Source of the DNA: Alistipes ihumii AP11
GTDB taxonomy: Bacteria; Bacteroidota; Bacteroidia; Bacteroidales; Rikenellaceae
Direction: 5' to 3'
Assembly (NCBI RefSeq): GCF_025144665.1
Contig: NZ_CP102294.1
Span: 1,364,001 to 1,428,000, forward strand
DNA: 64,000 bases
Shown here: positions 46,731 through 56,839 of the stretch, piece after piece
How positions within the stretch are numbered: position 1 is the stretch's first letter
Layout: the number at the start of each line of letters is the position of its first letter
The notes under the pieces: model-generated
The model's database searches: none
Seen by the model: only the letters and a program-made list of their open reading frames with translations
Told to the model about the DNA's origin: nothing
Made by a program: the position numbers and the translations under genes

Positions 46731-48179
46731 ATGCCCATACCTACTCCCCGCCAGGCGGCCGAGGAACTCGCCCGCCGCTCGCTGAGCGACTTCGCGCGAA
46801 CGATGATTCCCGCGCTCGACCTGACCCCGTTCCACCGAAGCTATTACGACACGCTCGACCGGTTCGCCCGGGGAGAAATCCGCCGGCTGATCGTGTCGAT
46901 TCCGCCCCAACACGGAAAATCGCTCGGTTCGTCGGTCCTGCTGCCCGCCTACCTGCTCGGCCGGCAGCCCGACCGCCGGATCGCGCTGGCTTCCTACAAC
47001 CTGCGTCTGGCCTCACGGTTCAACCGGCAGATTCAGCGGCTCATGGACGCATCCGCTTACCGGAGCGTTTTCCCCCGAACCCGCCTCAAACGCTCTTCCG
47101 CCAAGGATCGCGGCACTCTGCGCACGGCCGAGGAGTTCGAACTGGTCGGCTCCCGAGGCGGGCTGCTGAGCGTCGGCCGCGACGGAGCGCTGACCGGCCG
47201 GCCGGTCGACGTATTCATCCTGGACGACCTGTACAAAAATGCGCAGGAGGCCAACTCGCCGCTCGTCCGCGACCACGCGTGGGACTGGTACAACGCCGTC
47301 GTCAAAACCCGGCTGCACAACGACTCGCAGGAACTGCTCGTCTTCACGCGCTGGCACGAGGACGACCTGATCGGCCGGATCGCCGCCCGGGAGCCCATAA
47401 CGGACATAAACGAAGTCGGGCAGCGACCGGCCGGGCCGTCCTCGTGGCTCCGACTCAATTTCGAGGCTGTCAAACAGGGCCCGTCCACGAGCGCCGACCC
47501 GCGCCGACAGGGCGAGCCGCTCTGGCCGGCCCGGCACTCGTCCGAACTGCTGGAGCAGAAGCGCCGGCTCGATCCCATGCTATTCGAAACGATGTATCAG
47601 GGAAATCCCTCTTCGGCCGAGGGCGTGCTCTACGGAGACCGTTTTGCCACCTACGACAAACTGCCCGAACGGACGATAAAAAAGGGGAACTACACCGATA
47701 CGGCGGACTCGGGAGAGGACTACCTGTGCTCGGTCTGCTACGAAACAGGGACAGACGACACCATTTACATAACGGACGTACTTTATACGCCGCTCGGCAT
47801 GGAAGCGACCGAACCGCTCGTCGCCGCCATGCTGCAACGCAACGGCACCCGCACGGCGCGCATTGAAAGCAACAACGGAGGGCGGGGTTTCGCGCGGGCC
47901 GTCGCCAAACTGTGTCCGCAGACGCGCATCGAGTGGTTCCACCAGTACCGGAACAAGGAAGCGCGCGTGCTGTCGAATGCGACCGAAGTGGCGGCACGCA
48001 TCCGGATGCCCGAAGACTGGCATCGTCGCTGGAGCGAATTTTACGGAGACGTGGTCTCGTTCCGCCGGCTTTTCCGCTCGAACCGGCGCGACGACGCGCC
48101 CGACGTTCTGACAGGCATCGTCGAGACCGAGTCCGCCGGACCGGGAAAATGTATCCGGGCGGTCGGATTCAGCGGATAA
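46731..48179 (+). CDS. phage terminase large subunit
   Basis: A 482-residue terminase motor. Walker A-like PPQHGKS (58-64), Walker B VFILDD (161-166) and the coupling motif VFTRWHEDD (204-212) form the ATPase. The C-terminal nuclease domain begins with YTDTADSGEDY and has RIESNNGGRGFARAV. Start 46731 (MPIPTPRQAA) is preferred over upstream codons lacking similarity. It would cut and pump DNA into the capsids encoded at 25-29 kb. All motifs look intact. The gene is followed by a terminator. Confidence 0.88.
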   Translation: MPIPTPRQAAEELARRSLSDFARTMIPALDLTPFHRSYYDTLDRFARGEIRRLIVSIPPQHGKSLGSSVLLPAYLLGRQPDRRIALASYNLRLASRFNRQIQRLMDASAYRSVFPRTRLKRSSAKDRGTLRTAEEFELVGSRGGLLSVGRDGALTGRPVDVFILDDLYKNAQEANSPLVRDHAWDWYNAVVKTRLHNDSQELLVFTRWHEDDLIGRIAAREPITDINEVGQRPAGPSSWLRLNFEAVKQGPSTSADPRRQGEPLWPARHSSELLEQKRRLDPMLFETMYQGNPSSAEGVLYGDRFATYDKLPERTIKKGNYTDTADSGEDYLCSVCYETGTDDTIYITDVLYTPLGMEATEPLVAAMLQRNGTRTARIESNNGGRGFARAVAKLCPQTRIEWFHQYRNKEARVLSNATEVAARIRMPEDWHRRWSEFYGDVVSFRRLFRSNRRDDAPDVLTGIVETESAGPGKCIRAVGFSG

Positions 48180-48211
48180 GCCCGCCAAAAGGCAGACCGA
48201 GAACCGACGCA

Positions 48212-48247
48212 AACAGCCGGCATTTTCTTCCGAAAATGCCGGCTGTT
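48212..48247 (+). terminator. hairpin after terminase gene
   Basis: A perfect 15-bp stem (48212-48226/48233-48247), loop CTTCCG. The T content behind it is low. No gene is seen from 48248 to 48563. Confidence 0.7.
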
Positions 48248-48563
48248 CACAAAAGGTTAGTTAGTCTTGATCGATTAGGTAATGTAAATATACGAACATT
48301 TTCCCGAATAATCAAGCGATCGGGTAAAAAAATCGCTCTCCGTCTTACGACGGCCGTCGATCAGAGACGAACAAGGAAAACCGGACAAAGTATGCGAAAT
48401 CGAAGGGGAGAAAGCATCGTAGACATATTCGATTGTTTTTCTATCGAGCAGGAACTGACATTTTTCCATAAATGCTTTCATAATTTCTTATATAATGCGG
48501 ATTCTCCACCGGTCGACCGGTGCCTCGCATCCTTGTCCGGGATCCAAAACGCGTCCGCTTCGC

Positions 48564-49502
48564 TTACATACGGGACGCGGTCGACATCTGCTGATCGCGG
48601 GCGGAATAAGCCTTCGCGGACAAAACCGGCTCGGACTCCCCGCCCGCAGCGTGCCGGTGACGATAGCTGGCCGGAGTCATGCCGTACTCCTTCTTGAACA
48701 GCTTGATAAAATGGGACGTATTCGGGAAATTGCAGTCGTTCCCGATCTCAGAGATCGATTTGTTCGTCGAAATCAGCAGCAGGCGCGAGTGCATCAGTCG
48801 CTGACGGATGAACCACTTGTGGGGAGGTTCGAAAAAGTGCTTGCGGAACTCTTTCTTGAACGAGGTCAGGCTCCGGTTGCACTTGCCGGCCAGCTCCTCG
48901 ACCGAAATATCGTCGAAGATATAGCTCTGAACCGTTTGCTCGAAATTCTCCTTCATCAGGTCCATATTGCTCAGTATTTTGCTTTTGAGACAACAATCCT
49001 TCTGAGCCAGGATCAGATAGATCAGCTCGGTCATCTTGATCGTTTCCGCCGTATTGTCCTGCGAGAAAGCATCGTCCTTGAGATACTGGTTGACCGTTCC
49101 GAAGAAATTCTTCATGATGTTCGACGCGGGATAGCTCACATGGCTTTGATTCTCGCAGTTGGGACAGCTATGGTCGTTCGTAATGTTAAGCTGATAGCCG
49201 ACGCTCAGGTGGTTGAGTATCCTCGACAGCTGATCGGAGGTATAGTAGAAGACGATCTGCTCGAAGTTCTTTCCCTGTTCGGGAACGTCCTCGGTATAGT
49301 GGTTTCCCATACCCATGTAGAAAAGCGTTCCCTGAGGAATCTCGTGACAGACGTCGCCGTAGTATACGCATTTCTTGCCGCGCACGACGTAGCCGATGCT
49401 GTGACGGGTAAAATTGTGGGCTTGGATTCCGCTGCGGTCCGGTTGAACGTACTTGACAATCATGGGTTGCTGAGCGGTCGATGTCGGATTTGATCGTGAC
49501 AT
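48564..49502 (-). CDS. AraC-family transcriptional regulator
   Basis: A 312-residue regulator. The N-terminal cupin-like effector domain (about 25-150) is followed by the paired HTH of AraC proteins (about 190-290; SVEELAGKCNRSLTSFKKEF and SISEIGNDCNFPNTSHFIKLF). A Cys cluster CPNCENQ is near residue 110 and CC at about 173. No neighbouring gene clearly identifies a target. It is monocistronic, divergent from bioA. Confidence 0.9.
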   Translation of the reverse strand: MSRSNPTSTAQQPMIVKYVQPDRSGIQAHNFTRHSIGYVVRGKKCVYYGDVCHEIPQGTLFYMGMGNHYTEDVPEQGKNFEQIVFYYTSDQLSRILNHLSVGYQLNITNDHSCPNCENQSHVSYPASNIMKNFFGTVNQYLKDDAFSQDNTAETIKMTELIYLILAQKDCCLKSKILSNMDLMKENFEQTVQSYIFDDISVEELAGKCNRSLTSFKKEFRKHFFEPPHKWFIRQRLMHSRLLLISTNKSISEIGNDCNFPNTSHFIKLFKKEYGMTPASYRHRHAAGGESEPVLSAKAYSARDQQMSTASRM

Positions 49503-49594
49503 AGTTTTTCGAATTTTAACAGTTTATAACAAATCGTTTATGTTGAATAGATATTTGGATATTTCCTTTACGGGTCATACCCGATAGCAGATCA

Positions 49595-49626
49595 CAAACA
49601 TACAATACAGATCCCATAAATGCAAT
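49595..49626 (-). promoter_or_regulatory. promoter of AraC regulator gene
   Basis: Read leftward, ATTG (49623-49626) and TATGTTTG (49595-49602) are 20 bp apart, with a leader of about 90 bases. The rest of 49503-49813 is AT-rich and may hold a bioA promoter (TTTG 49767, TACTTTTA 49786, spacing short). Confidence 0.55.
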
Positions 49627-49813
49627 TTATTTTACTAAAATTTGCAAGAAAAAATTTAATTGTTTCAATTTTATCTATTTAAATACTTGCGGCAAAAAAT
49701 ATTACATACGATTTTAAAGTATGTTTTCCGAAACGGTCCGGAGTGGAACGAAACAGTTAGCGGACCTTTGTCCGTAATTTTTTCCTACTTTTACAGCAAA
49801 GATCACGCCTCAA

Positions 49814-51106
49814 ATGAAAGAAAGGCAGACAAAAGAGATTCTTTCCTACGACAGGAAGCATCTGTGGCACCCTTACACGTCGATGAGCGACCCGCTCAGA
49901 GTATTCCATGCGGTCCGGGCCGAAGGCGTACGCATCGAGCTCGCCGACGGACGACAGCTGATCGACGGCATGTCGTCGTGGTGGTCGGCCGTTCACGGCT
50001 ACAATCATCCGAAGCTGAACGAAGCGGCCGAGAAGCAGCTCCAGCGAATGGCGCACGTCATGTTCGGCGGCCTGACGCATACGCCGGCCGTCGAACTGGC
50101 CCGCCGGCTGGTAAGGATAGCGCCCGAAGGTCTCGACAAGATATTCTATTGCGACTCAGGCTCGGTAGCCGTCGAAGTGGCCGTTAAGATGGCCCTGCAA
50201 TACATGCACGCGCAAGGGACGCCCGCAAAAAACACGCTGGCGACGATCCGTAGCGGCTATCACGGCGACACATGGCACGCCATGTCGGTCTGCGACCCCG
50301 TGACCGGCATGCACTCGATCTTTACCGGACGGCTGCCCCTCCAGCACTTCGCGCCGAGACCCGAGATCCGTTTCGGCGACGAGTGGGACGAGCGCTGCTT
50401 CGCTCCGATGGGCGAGCTGATCGAGCGGGAGCACGACCGGCTCGCCGCCGTGATTCTCGAACCGGTCGTTCAGGGAGCCGGCGGCATGTGGTTTTACCAC
50501 CCCGAATACCTGCGGCGCCTGCGCGAAACCTGCTCGCGGTACGACGTGCTGCTGATCGCCGACGAGATCGCGACCGGTTTCGGCCGAACCGGACGGATGT
50601 TCGCCTCGGAATGGGCCGGCATAACGCCCGACATTCTGTGCGTCGGGAAGGCGCTGACCGGAGGCTATATGAGCTTCGCCGCCGTTCTGGCGACGGAGAA
50701 AGTGGCCGAGGTGATCTCGTCGGGCTCCCCTCCCGAATTCATGCACGGACCGACCTTCATGGGCAACCCGCTGGCCTGCTCGATCGCATGCGCCTCGCTC
50801 GACCTGCTCTCGGAAAACTCTCCGCTGCCCCGCATCGGCGAGATCGAGGGCATCCTGCGACGCGAACTGGCTCCGGCAGCGGCCCTGCCTCAGGTAGCCG
50901 ACGTGCGCACGCTCGGGGCCATCGGCGTGATCGAGCTGCACCGCAGCGTCGATATGGCCACGCTGCAACAACGATTCGTCGACGAGGGCGTCTGGGTCAG
51001 GCCGTTCGGCCGGCTCGTCTACGCGATGCCTCCTTATATTATCAAGGATCAGGAGCTGGAAACGCTCGCCCGGGCTATGGTCCGGGTCGTAGCCGAAACC
51101 GAATAG
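49814..51106 (+). CDS. bioA: adenosylmethionine-8-amino-7-oxononanoate aminotransferase
   Basis: A 430-residue class III aminotransferase of biotin synthesis that makes 7,8-diaminopelargonate using SAM as amino donor. Family motifs are [52 protein letters not shown], the PLP-binding Lys in [12 protein letters not shown] and [12 protein letters not shown]. No other bio gene is within the window, so the pathway genes are elsewhere. Confidence 0.95.
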   Translation: MKERQTKEILSYDRKHLWHPYTSMSDPLRVFHAVRAEGVRIELADGRQLIDGMSSWWSAVHGYNHPKLNEAAEKQLQRMAHVMFGGLTHTPAVELARRLVRIAPEGLDKIFYCDSGSVAVEVAVKMALQYMHAQGTPAKNTLATIRSGYHGDTWHAMSVCDPVTGMHSIFTGRLPLQHFAPRPEIRFGDEWDERCFAPMGELIEREHDRLAAVILEPVVQGAGGMWFYHPEYLRRLRETCSRYDVLLIADEIATGFGRTGRMFASEWAGITPDILCVGKALTGGYMSFAAVLATEKVAEVISSGSPPEFMHGPTFMGNPLACSIACASLDLLSENSPLPRIGEIEGILRRELAPAAALPQVADVRTLGAIGVIELHRSVDMATLQQRFVDEGVWVRPFGRLVYAMPPYIIKDQELETLARAMVRVVAETE

Positions 51107-51170
51107 AGCGATCTTTCTGTCCGGGAAGCCGATCCGAAACGACGGGCCCGCACCCCGGCTTTCTGCCGTT

Positions 51171-51221
51171 TGCGCGTCCTCTCCGGCAGGGCGGTCGGAT
51201 TCTTGCCGGAGAGGACGCGCA
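51171..51221 (+). terminator. long hairpin after bioA
   Basis: A perfect 18-bp stem (51171-51188/51204-51221) with a 15-base loop. No T tract is seen. The stretch 51222-51758 holds no supportable gene. Confidence 0.65.
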
Positions 51222-51758
51222 GACCGAGATTCCGATTTCCGACGCTTCTGCCCCGCCGTCGCTGCCGGACCTCGATTCGGCAGCAAAATACGTCCCTACG
51301 CCGTACGGCAGTTCCTTCCGCCGCACGGCACGGACACGGGTCCGGCTGCCGCTTCCCATGCAGCGAAGACGACTCCACCCATGCCCATAACAGTCGACGG
51401 AAAGGGAAGCCTACCGGGAGAGAAAAAATCGAGTCGGGACGGACGCCCTCCGCCCGGTCTACGGTATTCCGGCGGACAGGTTTTCCGCGCCTGTCCGCCC
51501 GAAAAGCATCTGGCTCCGCATTCCGAAACGACGGTCTCCTCTCCGCACTCCGAGATAAGCCGCTCGACGCCGGTCCATGCGGCTGGACGCGGCGGGAATC
51601 GTACGGCCCGCCCGACGACAAACTTTCCCAACAGTATCCTCGGGAAGCCCCGTACCCGATCCGACCCTGCGGACCGGACTGGTCCGCCAAGCATCGGCCT
51701 CCCTTCTCTCGTTTCGCCTCGCCGCCGTCGGAATGCCGCGCCGGACCGGAGAGCCTCC

Positions 51759-51790
51759 TTTGCACATTCCGCTCCGAATGCCTATCTTTG
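51759..51790 (+). promoter_or_regulatory. promoter of radical SAM gene
   Basis: TTTG (51759-51762) and TATCTTTG (51783-51790), 20 bp apart, a full consensus match. It places the start codon at 51810 with a leader of about 14 bases. Confidence 0.75.
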
Positions 51791-51809
51791 CTTCCTCAAA
51801 CCTCGGACT

Positions 51810-52583
51810 ATGAGTACCGCCTTGTACGAAAGCGTCATTTTCGGACCGGTTCGCAGCCGCCGGCTGGGCCTGTCGCTCGGCGTCAACCTGCTGCCGCTGC
51901 ACGACAAGCTGTGCAGTTTCGACTGCATCTACTGCGAGTGCGGATGGGGCAAGCCTGGAGCCAAGCCCCGGTTCAATTCCCGGGAAACGGTCCGCAGACT
52001 GCTCCGCGAGAAGCTGACCGAAATGGTCGCCGCAGGCACGCCCCCCGACGTCATTACGTTCGCCGGCAACGGCGAACCGACGATGCACCCGGAGTTCGGA
52101 GGAGTGATCGACGACACGATCGCCGTCCGGGACGAATTGTGTCCGTCGGCCAAGATTTCGGTACTGAGCAACGCGACGATGATCGGCCGCGAGACCGTTC
52201 GCGAGGCGTTGCTGAAAGCGGACAACAACATACTGAAACTCGACTCGGCCTTCGACGAAACGGTCCGCCTCGTCGATCGTCCGAAAGGAGCGTACTCGGT
52301 CCGGCAAACGGTCGAAGCGATGAAACTCTTCGACGGCAGACTGATCGTGCAGACGATGTTCCTGCGCGGCACGCTCGAAGGGCGGCAGGTAGACAACACG
52401 ACCGAGCGGGAGGTGGCGGCCTGGCTCTCACTGATCGAGGAAATCGCCCCTAGCAGCGTGATGGTTTACACGATCGACCGCGACACCCCGGCCGACGACC
52501 TGCACAAAGTGTCCGTCGAGGAGCTCCGCCGGATCGCCGAACGGGTCGAGCGCCTCGGCATCCCCTGCTCGGTGGCCGGATAA
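51810..52583 (+). CDS. radical SAM protein (COG0731-like)
   Basis: A 257-residue radical SAM enzyme. The iron-sulfur cluster motif CSFDCIYC (residues 31-38) is followed by ECGWGK, and AGNGEPTMHPEF and SNATMIGRETV complete the SAM-binding core. The family is annotated as wyosine-synthesis-like or simply radical SAM; the substrate is unknown. The promoter at 51759-51790 excludes the longer frame from 51381. A GT87 gene follows 28 bp downstream. Confidence 0.9.
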   Translation: MSTALYESVIFGPVRSRRLGLSLGVNLLPLHDKLCSFDCIYCECGWGKPGAKPRFNSRETVRRLLREKLTEMVAAGTPPDVITFAGNGEPTMHPEFGGVIDDTIAVRDELCPSAKISVLSNATMIGRETVREALLKADNNILKLDSAFDETVRLVDRPKGAYSVRQTVEAMKLFDGRLIVQTMFLRGTLEGRQVDNTTEREVAAWLSLIEEIAPSSVMVYTIDRDTPADDLHKVSVEELRRIAERVERLGIPCSVAG

Positions 52584-52611
52584 CACGCCCGAATACCCAA
52601 ATACATCGAAT

Positions 52612-53796
52612 ATGAACGCATTCGTCGGCCGGATCGGCCGCTTCTTTCTGAACCGCAGAAACCTCTTCGTCATCGGGTTCGTCCTGACTTTCGTGCTGAC
52701 CCTGCTCGAGGTGGCGCACGGCAAGCAACACAACTTTTTCACGTTCCAGCAGTCGACGATCGATTTCTGGAGCGGCGAGTCTCCCTACGGCAAGCCCTAC
52801 GACTTCCTGTACGGCCCGCTGTTCTCGATCCTGTTCGCGCCGTTCGCCTACATGGGTTCGACCGTCGGGCCGTTCGTGTGGAACCTGATGAACTTCACTC
52901 TGTTCTTCTACGCGATTTTCTCCGTGCCCAGGATAACCGAGGTCCAGAAATGCAAGACCTATCTCTACACGGCTCTGATTCTGGCCACGACGCAGATGTC
53001 GATCCAGTTCAACCCGGTGGTGGCCTATCTGTTTCTGTTCGCATTCTCGCTGCTCGAGCGGGATAAGCCCTACCCGGCCATTCTGCTGATTCTCGTGTCG
53101 GGCTTCTGCAAAATATACGGAATCTTCGAGCTGGCCCTGCTGCTCTGCTATCCGAAGTTTTGGCGCAATCTGGGCTTCACGATCGTTTTGGCCGCCGTCC
53201 TGCTGGTCCTGCCGGCGGTGAATCTCGGCTTCGGCGGACTGATACCGCATTACGAGCGATGGGCCGAAGTGCTGTCCGGCCACGTCGACCAGTTCCAGTT
53301 CTACGCCGTCTTCAACCTCTACCCGATCCATGACCTGCTGACTCCGGTCATGACGCAGGTCCAGATCGGATCGATCTTGGCGCTGGCCGTGCTGTTCGTG
53401 CTCAACTACCGTAAATTCGGCCGGTTCGACTTTCGGCTCGGATCGCTCGGCATCCTGATGGGCTGGGTTATCCTGTTCAGCCTATCGACCGAGAAGCACA
53501 CTTACGTGATCGCGCTGGCAGGCTATCTGATGTGGTATTGGGTACAAGCCCGCAAAGGCTGGCTCGACCGGACGCTGTTCTGGGCCAACCTCGTGCTGCT
53601 GGTGTTCGTCCCGGTCGATCTGATCTGCCCGTCGCCCGTCATGCGCTTTCTGTGCGACACCGTGCAACTGAACATCTACTGCTTTACGTTTACTTGGCTG
53701 AGAATGATTTACGTGACTTTCCTGCGACCGACCGAAGGGCCCGACTTCCTCGGCGAACCGGCAGGTAGACCGGCCGACGGAAAAATTTGCGGCTGA
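52612..53796 (+). CDS. GT87-like (DUF2029) membrane glycosyltransferase
   Basis: A 394-residue integral membrane protein with about ten membrane segments. It resembles GT87/DUF2029 transferases, which use polyprenyl-phosphate sugars on the outer side of the membrane. A conserved SGESPYGKPYDFLYGPLFS loop (about residues 53-71) holds acidic and aromatic residues. The substrate is unknown. Co-transcription with the radical SAM gene is likely from the 28-bp spacing. Confidence 0.75.
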   Translation: MNAFVGRIGRFFLNRRNLFVIGFVLTFVLTLLEVAHGKQHNFFTFQQSTIDFWSGESPYGKPYDFLYGPLFSILFAPFAYMGSTVGPFVWNLMNFTLFFYAIFSVPRITEVQKCKTYLYTALILATTQMSIQFNPVVAYLFLFAFSLLERDKPYPAILLILVSGFCKIYGIFELALLLCYPKFWRNLGFTIVLAAVLLVLPAVNLGFGGLIPHYERWAEVLSGHVDQFQFYAVFNLYPIHDLLTPVMTQVQIGSILALAVLFVLNYRKFGRFDFRLGSLGILMGWVILFSLSTEKHTYVIALAGYLMWYWVQARKGWLDRTLFWANLVLLVFVPVDLICPSPVMRFLCDTVQLNIYCFTFTWLRMIYVTFLRPTEGPDFLGEPAGRPADGKICG

Positions 53797-53998
53797 AATT
53801 TCGCCGCTGCAAGAATTTATTGTAAATTGCGTCGATTCCCCGGCATGACGGAACGACCGGAGAAAAACGGTCGCGCCGAGCCCGAAGGCTCCGGGCGGGA
53901 CACAGCCGGGAAACCCGCTCCGGGACGGCCGGACGAGCCGCCTGCGAGCCGGAGAACCGAAAGCCCGTTTGAACGATTACGAACCAAATAGCGAAAAA

Positions 53999-55085
53999 AT
54001 GATTACCACGGACCAAATTAAAGAGATTGTAAGGCGACTGGATTCGCTGGGGAGGCATCTTTGACGTCGCCAACCGACGTATCGAACTGGAAGAAGAAGA
54101 ATCCAAGACGCAGGCGCCCGATTTCTGGGACGACCGCGAGCGGGCCGAAAAGCAACTGAAGAAGGTCGCGTCGATCAAGTACTGGATCACGGCCTACGAC
54201 GAAATCTCGAAGTCGGCCGACGACCTGCAGCTGATGCCCGATTTCGTCAAGGAGGGACTCGCGTCGGCGGACGAGCTCGACGAGCAGTACCGCAAGACGC
54301 TCGGCATGATCGAAGCGCTCGAAATGCGCAACATGCTCGGGGGCGAGGAGGACCATTTGGGCGCGATCATGGAGATCAACTCCGGAGCCGGCGGCACTGA
54401 AAGCCTCGACTGGGCCGCGATGCTGCTGCGTATGTACATGCGCTGGGGCGAAGCGAACGGCTATCAGGTACGCATCGCCGACCTGCAGGAAGGCGACGAA
54501 GTCGGCGTCAAGTCGGTTACCGTCGAGTTCGTGGGCGAGTTCGCCTACGGCTATCTCAAGAGCGAGAACGGCGTGCACCGGCTCGTGCGCCTGTCGCCGT
54601 TCAACGCGAACAACAAGCGGCAGACGACGTTCGCCTCGGTATTCGTTTCGCCGGCGGTGGACGACACGATCGAGATCGTCGTGAACCCCGCCGACATCGA
54701 GTGGGACACCTACCGCAGCGGCGGCAAGGGCGGACAGAACGTCAACAAGGTCGAGACCGGCGTACGGCTCCGTCACCTGCCCTCGGGCATCGTCGTCGAG
54801 AACACGGAAACGCGTTCGCAGATCATGAACAAGGAGAACGCGCTGCGCATCCTTCGATCGAAGCTCTACCAGCGGGAACTCGAGAAGCGCATGGAGCTGC
54901 AGAACGAGCTGGAGGGTCAGAAAAAGAAGATCGAATGGGGATCGCAGATACGCAGCTACACGCTCCACCCTTACAAGCTCGTCAAGGACCATCGCACCGG
55001 CTACGAGACTTCCGACACGCAGGCCGTACTGGACGGCGATCTGAACGAGTTCATCAAGGCCTATCTGATGGGCGGAGGCAAATAG
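53999..55085 (+). CDS. prfB: peptide chain release factor 2, with programmed +1 frameshift
   Basis: RF2, which ends translation at UAA and UGA. The first frame (53999-54061) encodes 21 residues and stops at TGA (54062-54064) after a slippery CTT; the rest continues in the +1 frame from 54063 (about 340 residues). The SD-like GGGGAGG (54049-54055) lies three bases before CTT, as in E. coli. The specificity motif SPF and GGQ (in SGGKGGQNVNKVETG) are present. In-frame UGA decoding by RF2 itself autoregulates its level. Confidence 0.95.
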
Positions 55086-55106
55086 TCCGCAGGCCGAACC
55101 TATCGC

Positions 55107-55138
55107 GCGAGGCGTTTCCAAAACGGGAACGCCTCGCG
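55107..55138 (+). terminator. hairpin after prfB
   Basis: An 11-bp GC-rich stem with a short loop begins about 20 bases past the prfB stop. It lacks a clear T tract. Confidence 0.65.
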
Positions 55139-55301
55139 GGCTGCAAACCGACGCCAAACACGCAACGGACAACCGTACCGGGCAGGGCGGCAGGTCAGCC
55201 GGTTTTCGAGTTCCCGATGTTTCCGGTTTCCCCGAATGAAATCACTTCCGACGGAGACTTCATCGGTAGCAGCCTAATCGGATGCGCAAGCTGTGGACGC
55301 A

Positions 55302-55382
55302 AGCCGCAGCCCATTGGCTGCGGCTAACGCTTTTGTGGCGATCGGGCCATGTGTTAGCCGCGCTTTTTTATTTCTGCGCGGC
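55302..55382 (+). ncRNA. orphan attenuator-like structured region
   Basis: Three stems overlap so that neighbouring ones exclude each other: 55302-55311/55316-55325, 55320-55328/55353-55361 and 55357-55363/55376-55382, the last with a T-rich loop. No plus-strand gene follows within 600 bases; the next gene (DUF421) ends at 55754 on the minus strand. The rest of 55139-55753 shows no gene. It may be a dispersed repeat or a lone RNA. Confidence 0.35.
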
Positions 55383-55753
55383 CCAACAGATGACAGAAAC
55401 TCCGGATGCGAACATGCCTGGTACATGGAAGCATATAATTGCCAACCACAGGCCGGGCAAGGAAACATCCCGAATCGACCGCACAGCAATCCCGACGTCC
55501 CCTTTTGGGCTGAAAAACATGCGATCCGGGCGAGCGACGGCGCAGCAGGCCGGAATGGATCTTTCATCTTCTTTCCGGCCGTACCGTCGCGTGCGCTTTC
55601 ACCTACCCCGGTTCCGGTGCGCCCGAAAAATTTCGCCGATAGGACCGGCAAGGCCCGTACCCACGAATATGCCTCTGAACCGGAATCGTCGCTGCTTTCC
55701 TCTCCGTTCAGGCCGGGCGAGAACGGGAAGCAGAACCGGCGGCAAGGCAAGAC

Positions 55754-56428
55754 TCAATTGCTGACGACCGTCTCGCGGGCCGCATCGCCTGAAGCGGCAT
55801 CGCCGTTTTTCGGCGTCACGTAAAATCCCTGCGACGGAGTCCACTCGACACAGAACAGGTCGCCGGGATCGTCGTACCCCAACTTACCGAGACTTTCCTT
55901 CAGCCACTGCTCGCTCTTGCCTGCGTTCCGGAGCGAGCTCTCCAGCACCGCGCCGTTGTTCACCAGCAGATAAGACTGCGAGCGGTCTCCGCGGCGCGAG
56001 ACCGTCAGCCGTCCGTTCGTTTCGAAACGGACATCGTCGACCTCGAGCATCGAGAAAATACCGTTCTCGCGCAGCATCGTCCGGAACTGCTCCATTTCGA
56101 GCCCGTTGCGCCGGAACTCCCTCAGGTCGATCTTCCCGTCCCGAACGATCATCACCGTATCGCCCTTGATCAGGCGTCTCAGGTGCTTGAAGCGCAGCAG
56201 GAAGCGAATCAGCATGTTGAAAACGGTCCACACGCCGAGCGCGAGCACCAAATACCAGACCGACATTTCCGGACTGTATATCGACCCGCCGACCAGCGCC
56301 CCGAGCACGAAGGCATTGACCGAATCGAGCGGCGTCAGCTGGGCCATCTGCGTCTTGCCCGAAATGCGCAGAAAGATCAGCACGCCCAGCATGCCGACCA
56401 GAATTTTCACGACGATACTCTCGACCAT
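55754..56428 (-). CDS. DUF421 (YetF-like) membrane protein
   Basis: A 224-residue protein with three N-terminal membrane segments (about 4-25, 32-54, 58-78), followed by a DUF421 cytoplasmic domain (about 90-190; GDTVMIVRDGKIDLREFRRN, FRTMLRENGI). The family is related to Bacillus YetF, found on spores and in membranes, with unknown activity. It is monocistronic. The 56429-56839 stretch upstream shows no gene; no clear promoter was found. Confidence 0.85.
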   Translation of the reverse strand: MVESIVVKILVGMLGVLIFLRISGKTQMAQLTPLDSVNAFVLGALVGGSIYSPEMSVWYLVLALGVWTVFNMLIRFLLRFKHLRRLIKGDTVMIVRDGKIDLREFRRNGLEMEQFRTMLRENGIFSMLEVDDVRFETNGRLTVSRRGDRSQSYLLVNNGAVLESSLRNAGKSEQWLKESLGKLGYDDPGDLFCVEWTPSQGFYVTPKNGDAASGDAARETVVSN

Positions 56429-56839
56429 AAGCGAACGGTTTTACGACACGGACTCCGCCGTAAAAATCGTACCGGAATCGCGGCCAAGCCCGCAAAGACG
56501 GAAAATCCACTGTCCGCACAGAATAAGAGACAGGGAACGAGCGGCCGGAGAGAGCGACAAAATCGTATAAAAAGGCCCCGAAAGATTCTCTCTCCCGGAG
56601 CCGCATCGGACAAGCCGATACATTTATTTCCGTCGTACAAGCCGCCCGACCGGCATCTCGCATAGCTACCGGGTTCGCGGGAAATTCCGTGTTCCAGGCA
56701 CATCCCCTCCAGAACGGCCTCTCCATACCGCCGCTGCCGGACTGCCGGTCCCGACCGACAAACGCGAGCTTCCGGCGACAAGACCCGTCATTTCGGCAGA
56801 ACGGAAACTTCTTCGGCCGGCCGCTCTCTCCCGTACGCT

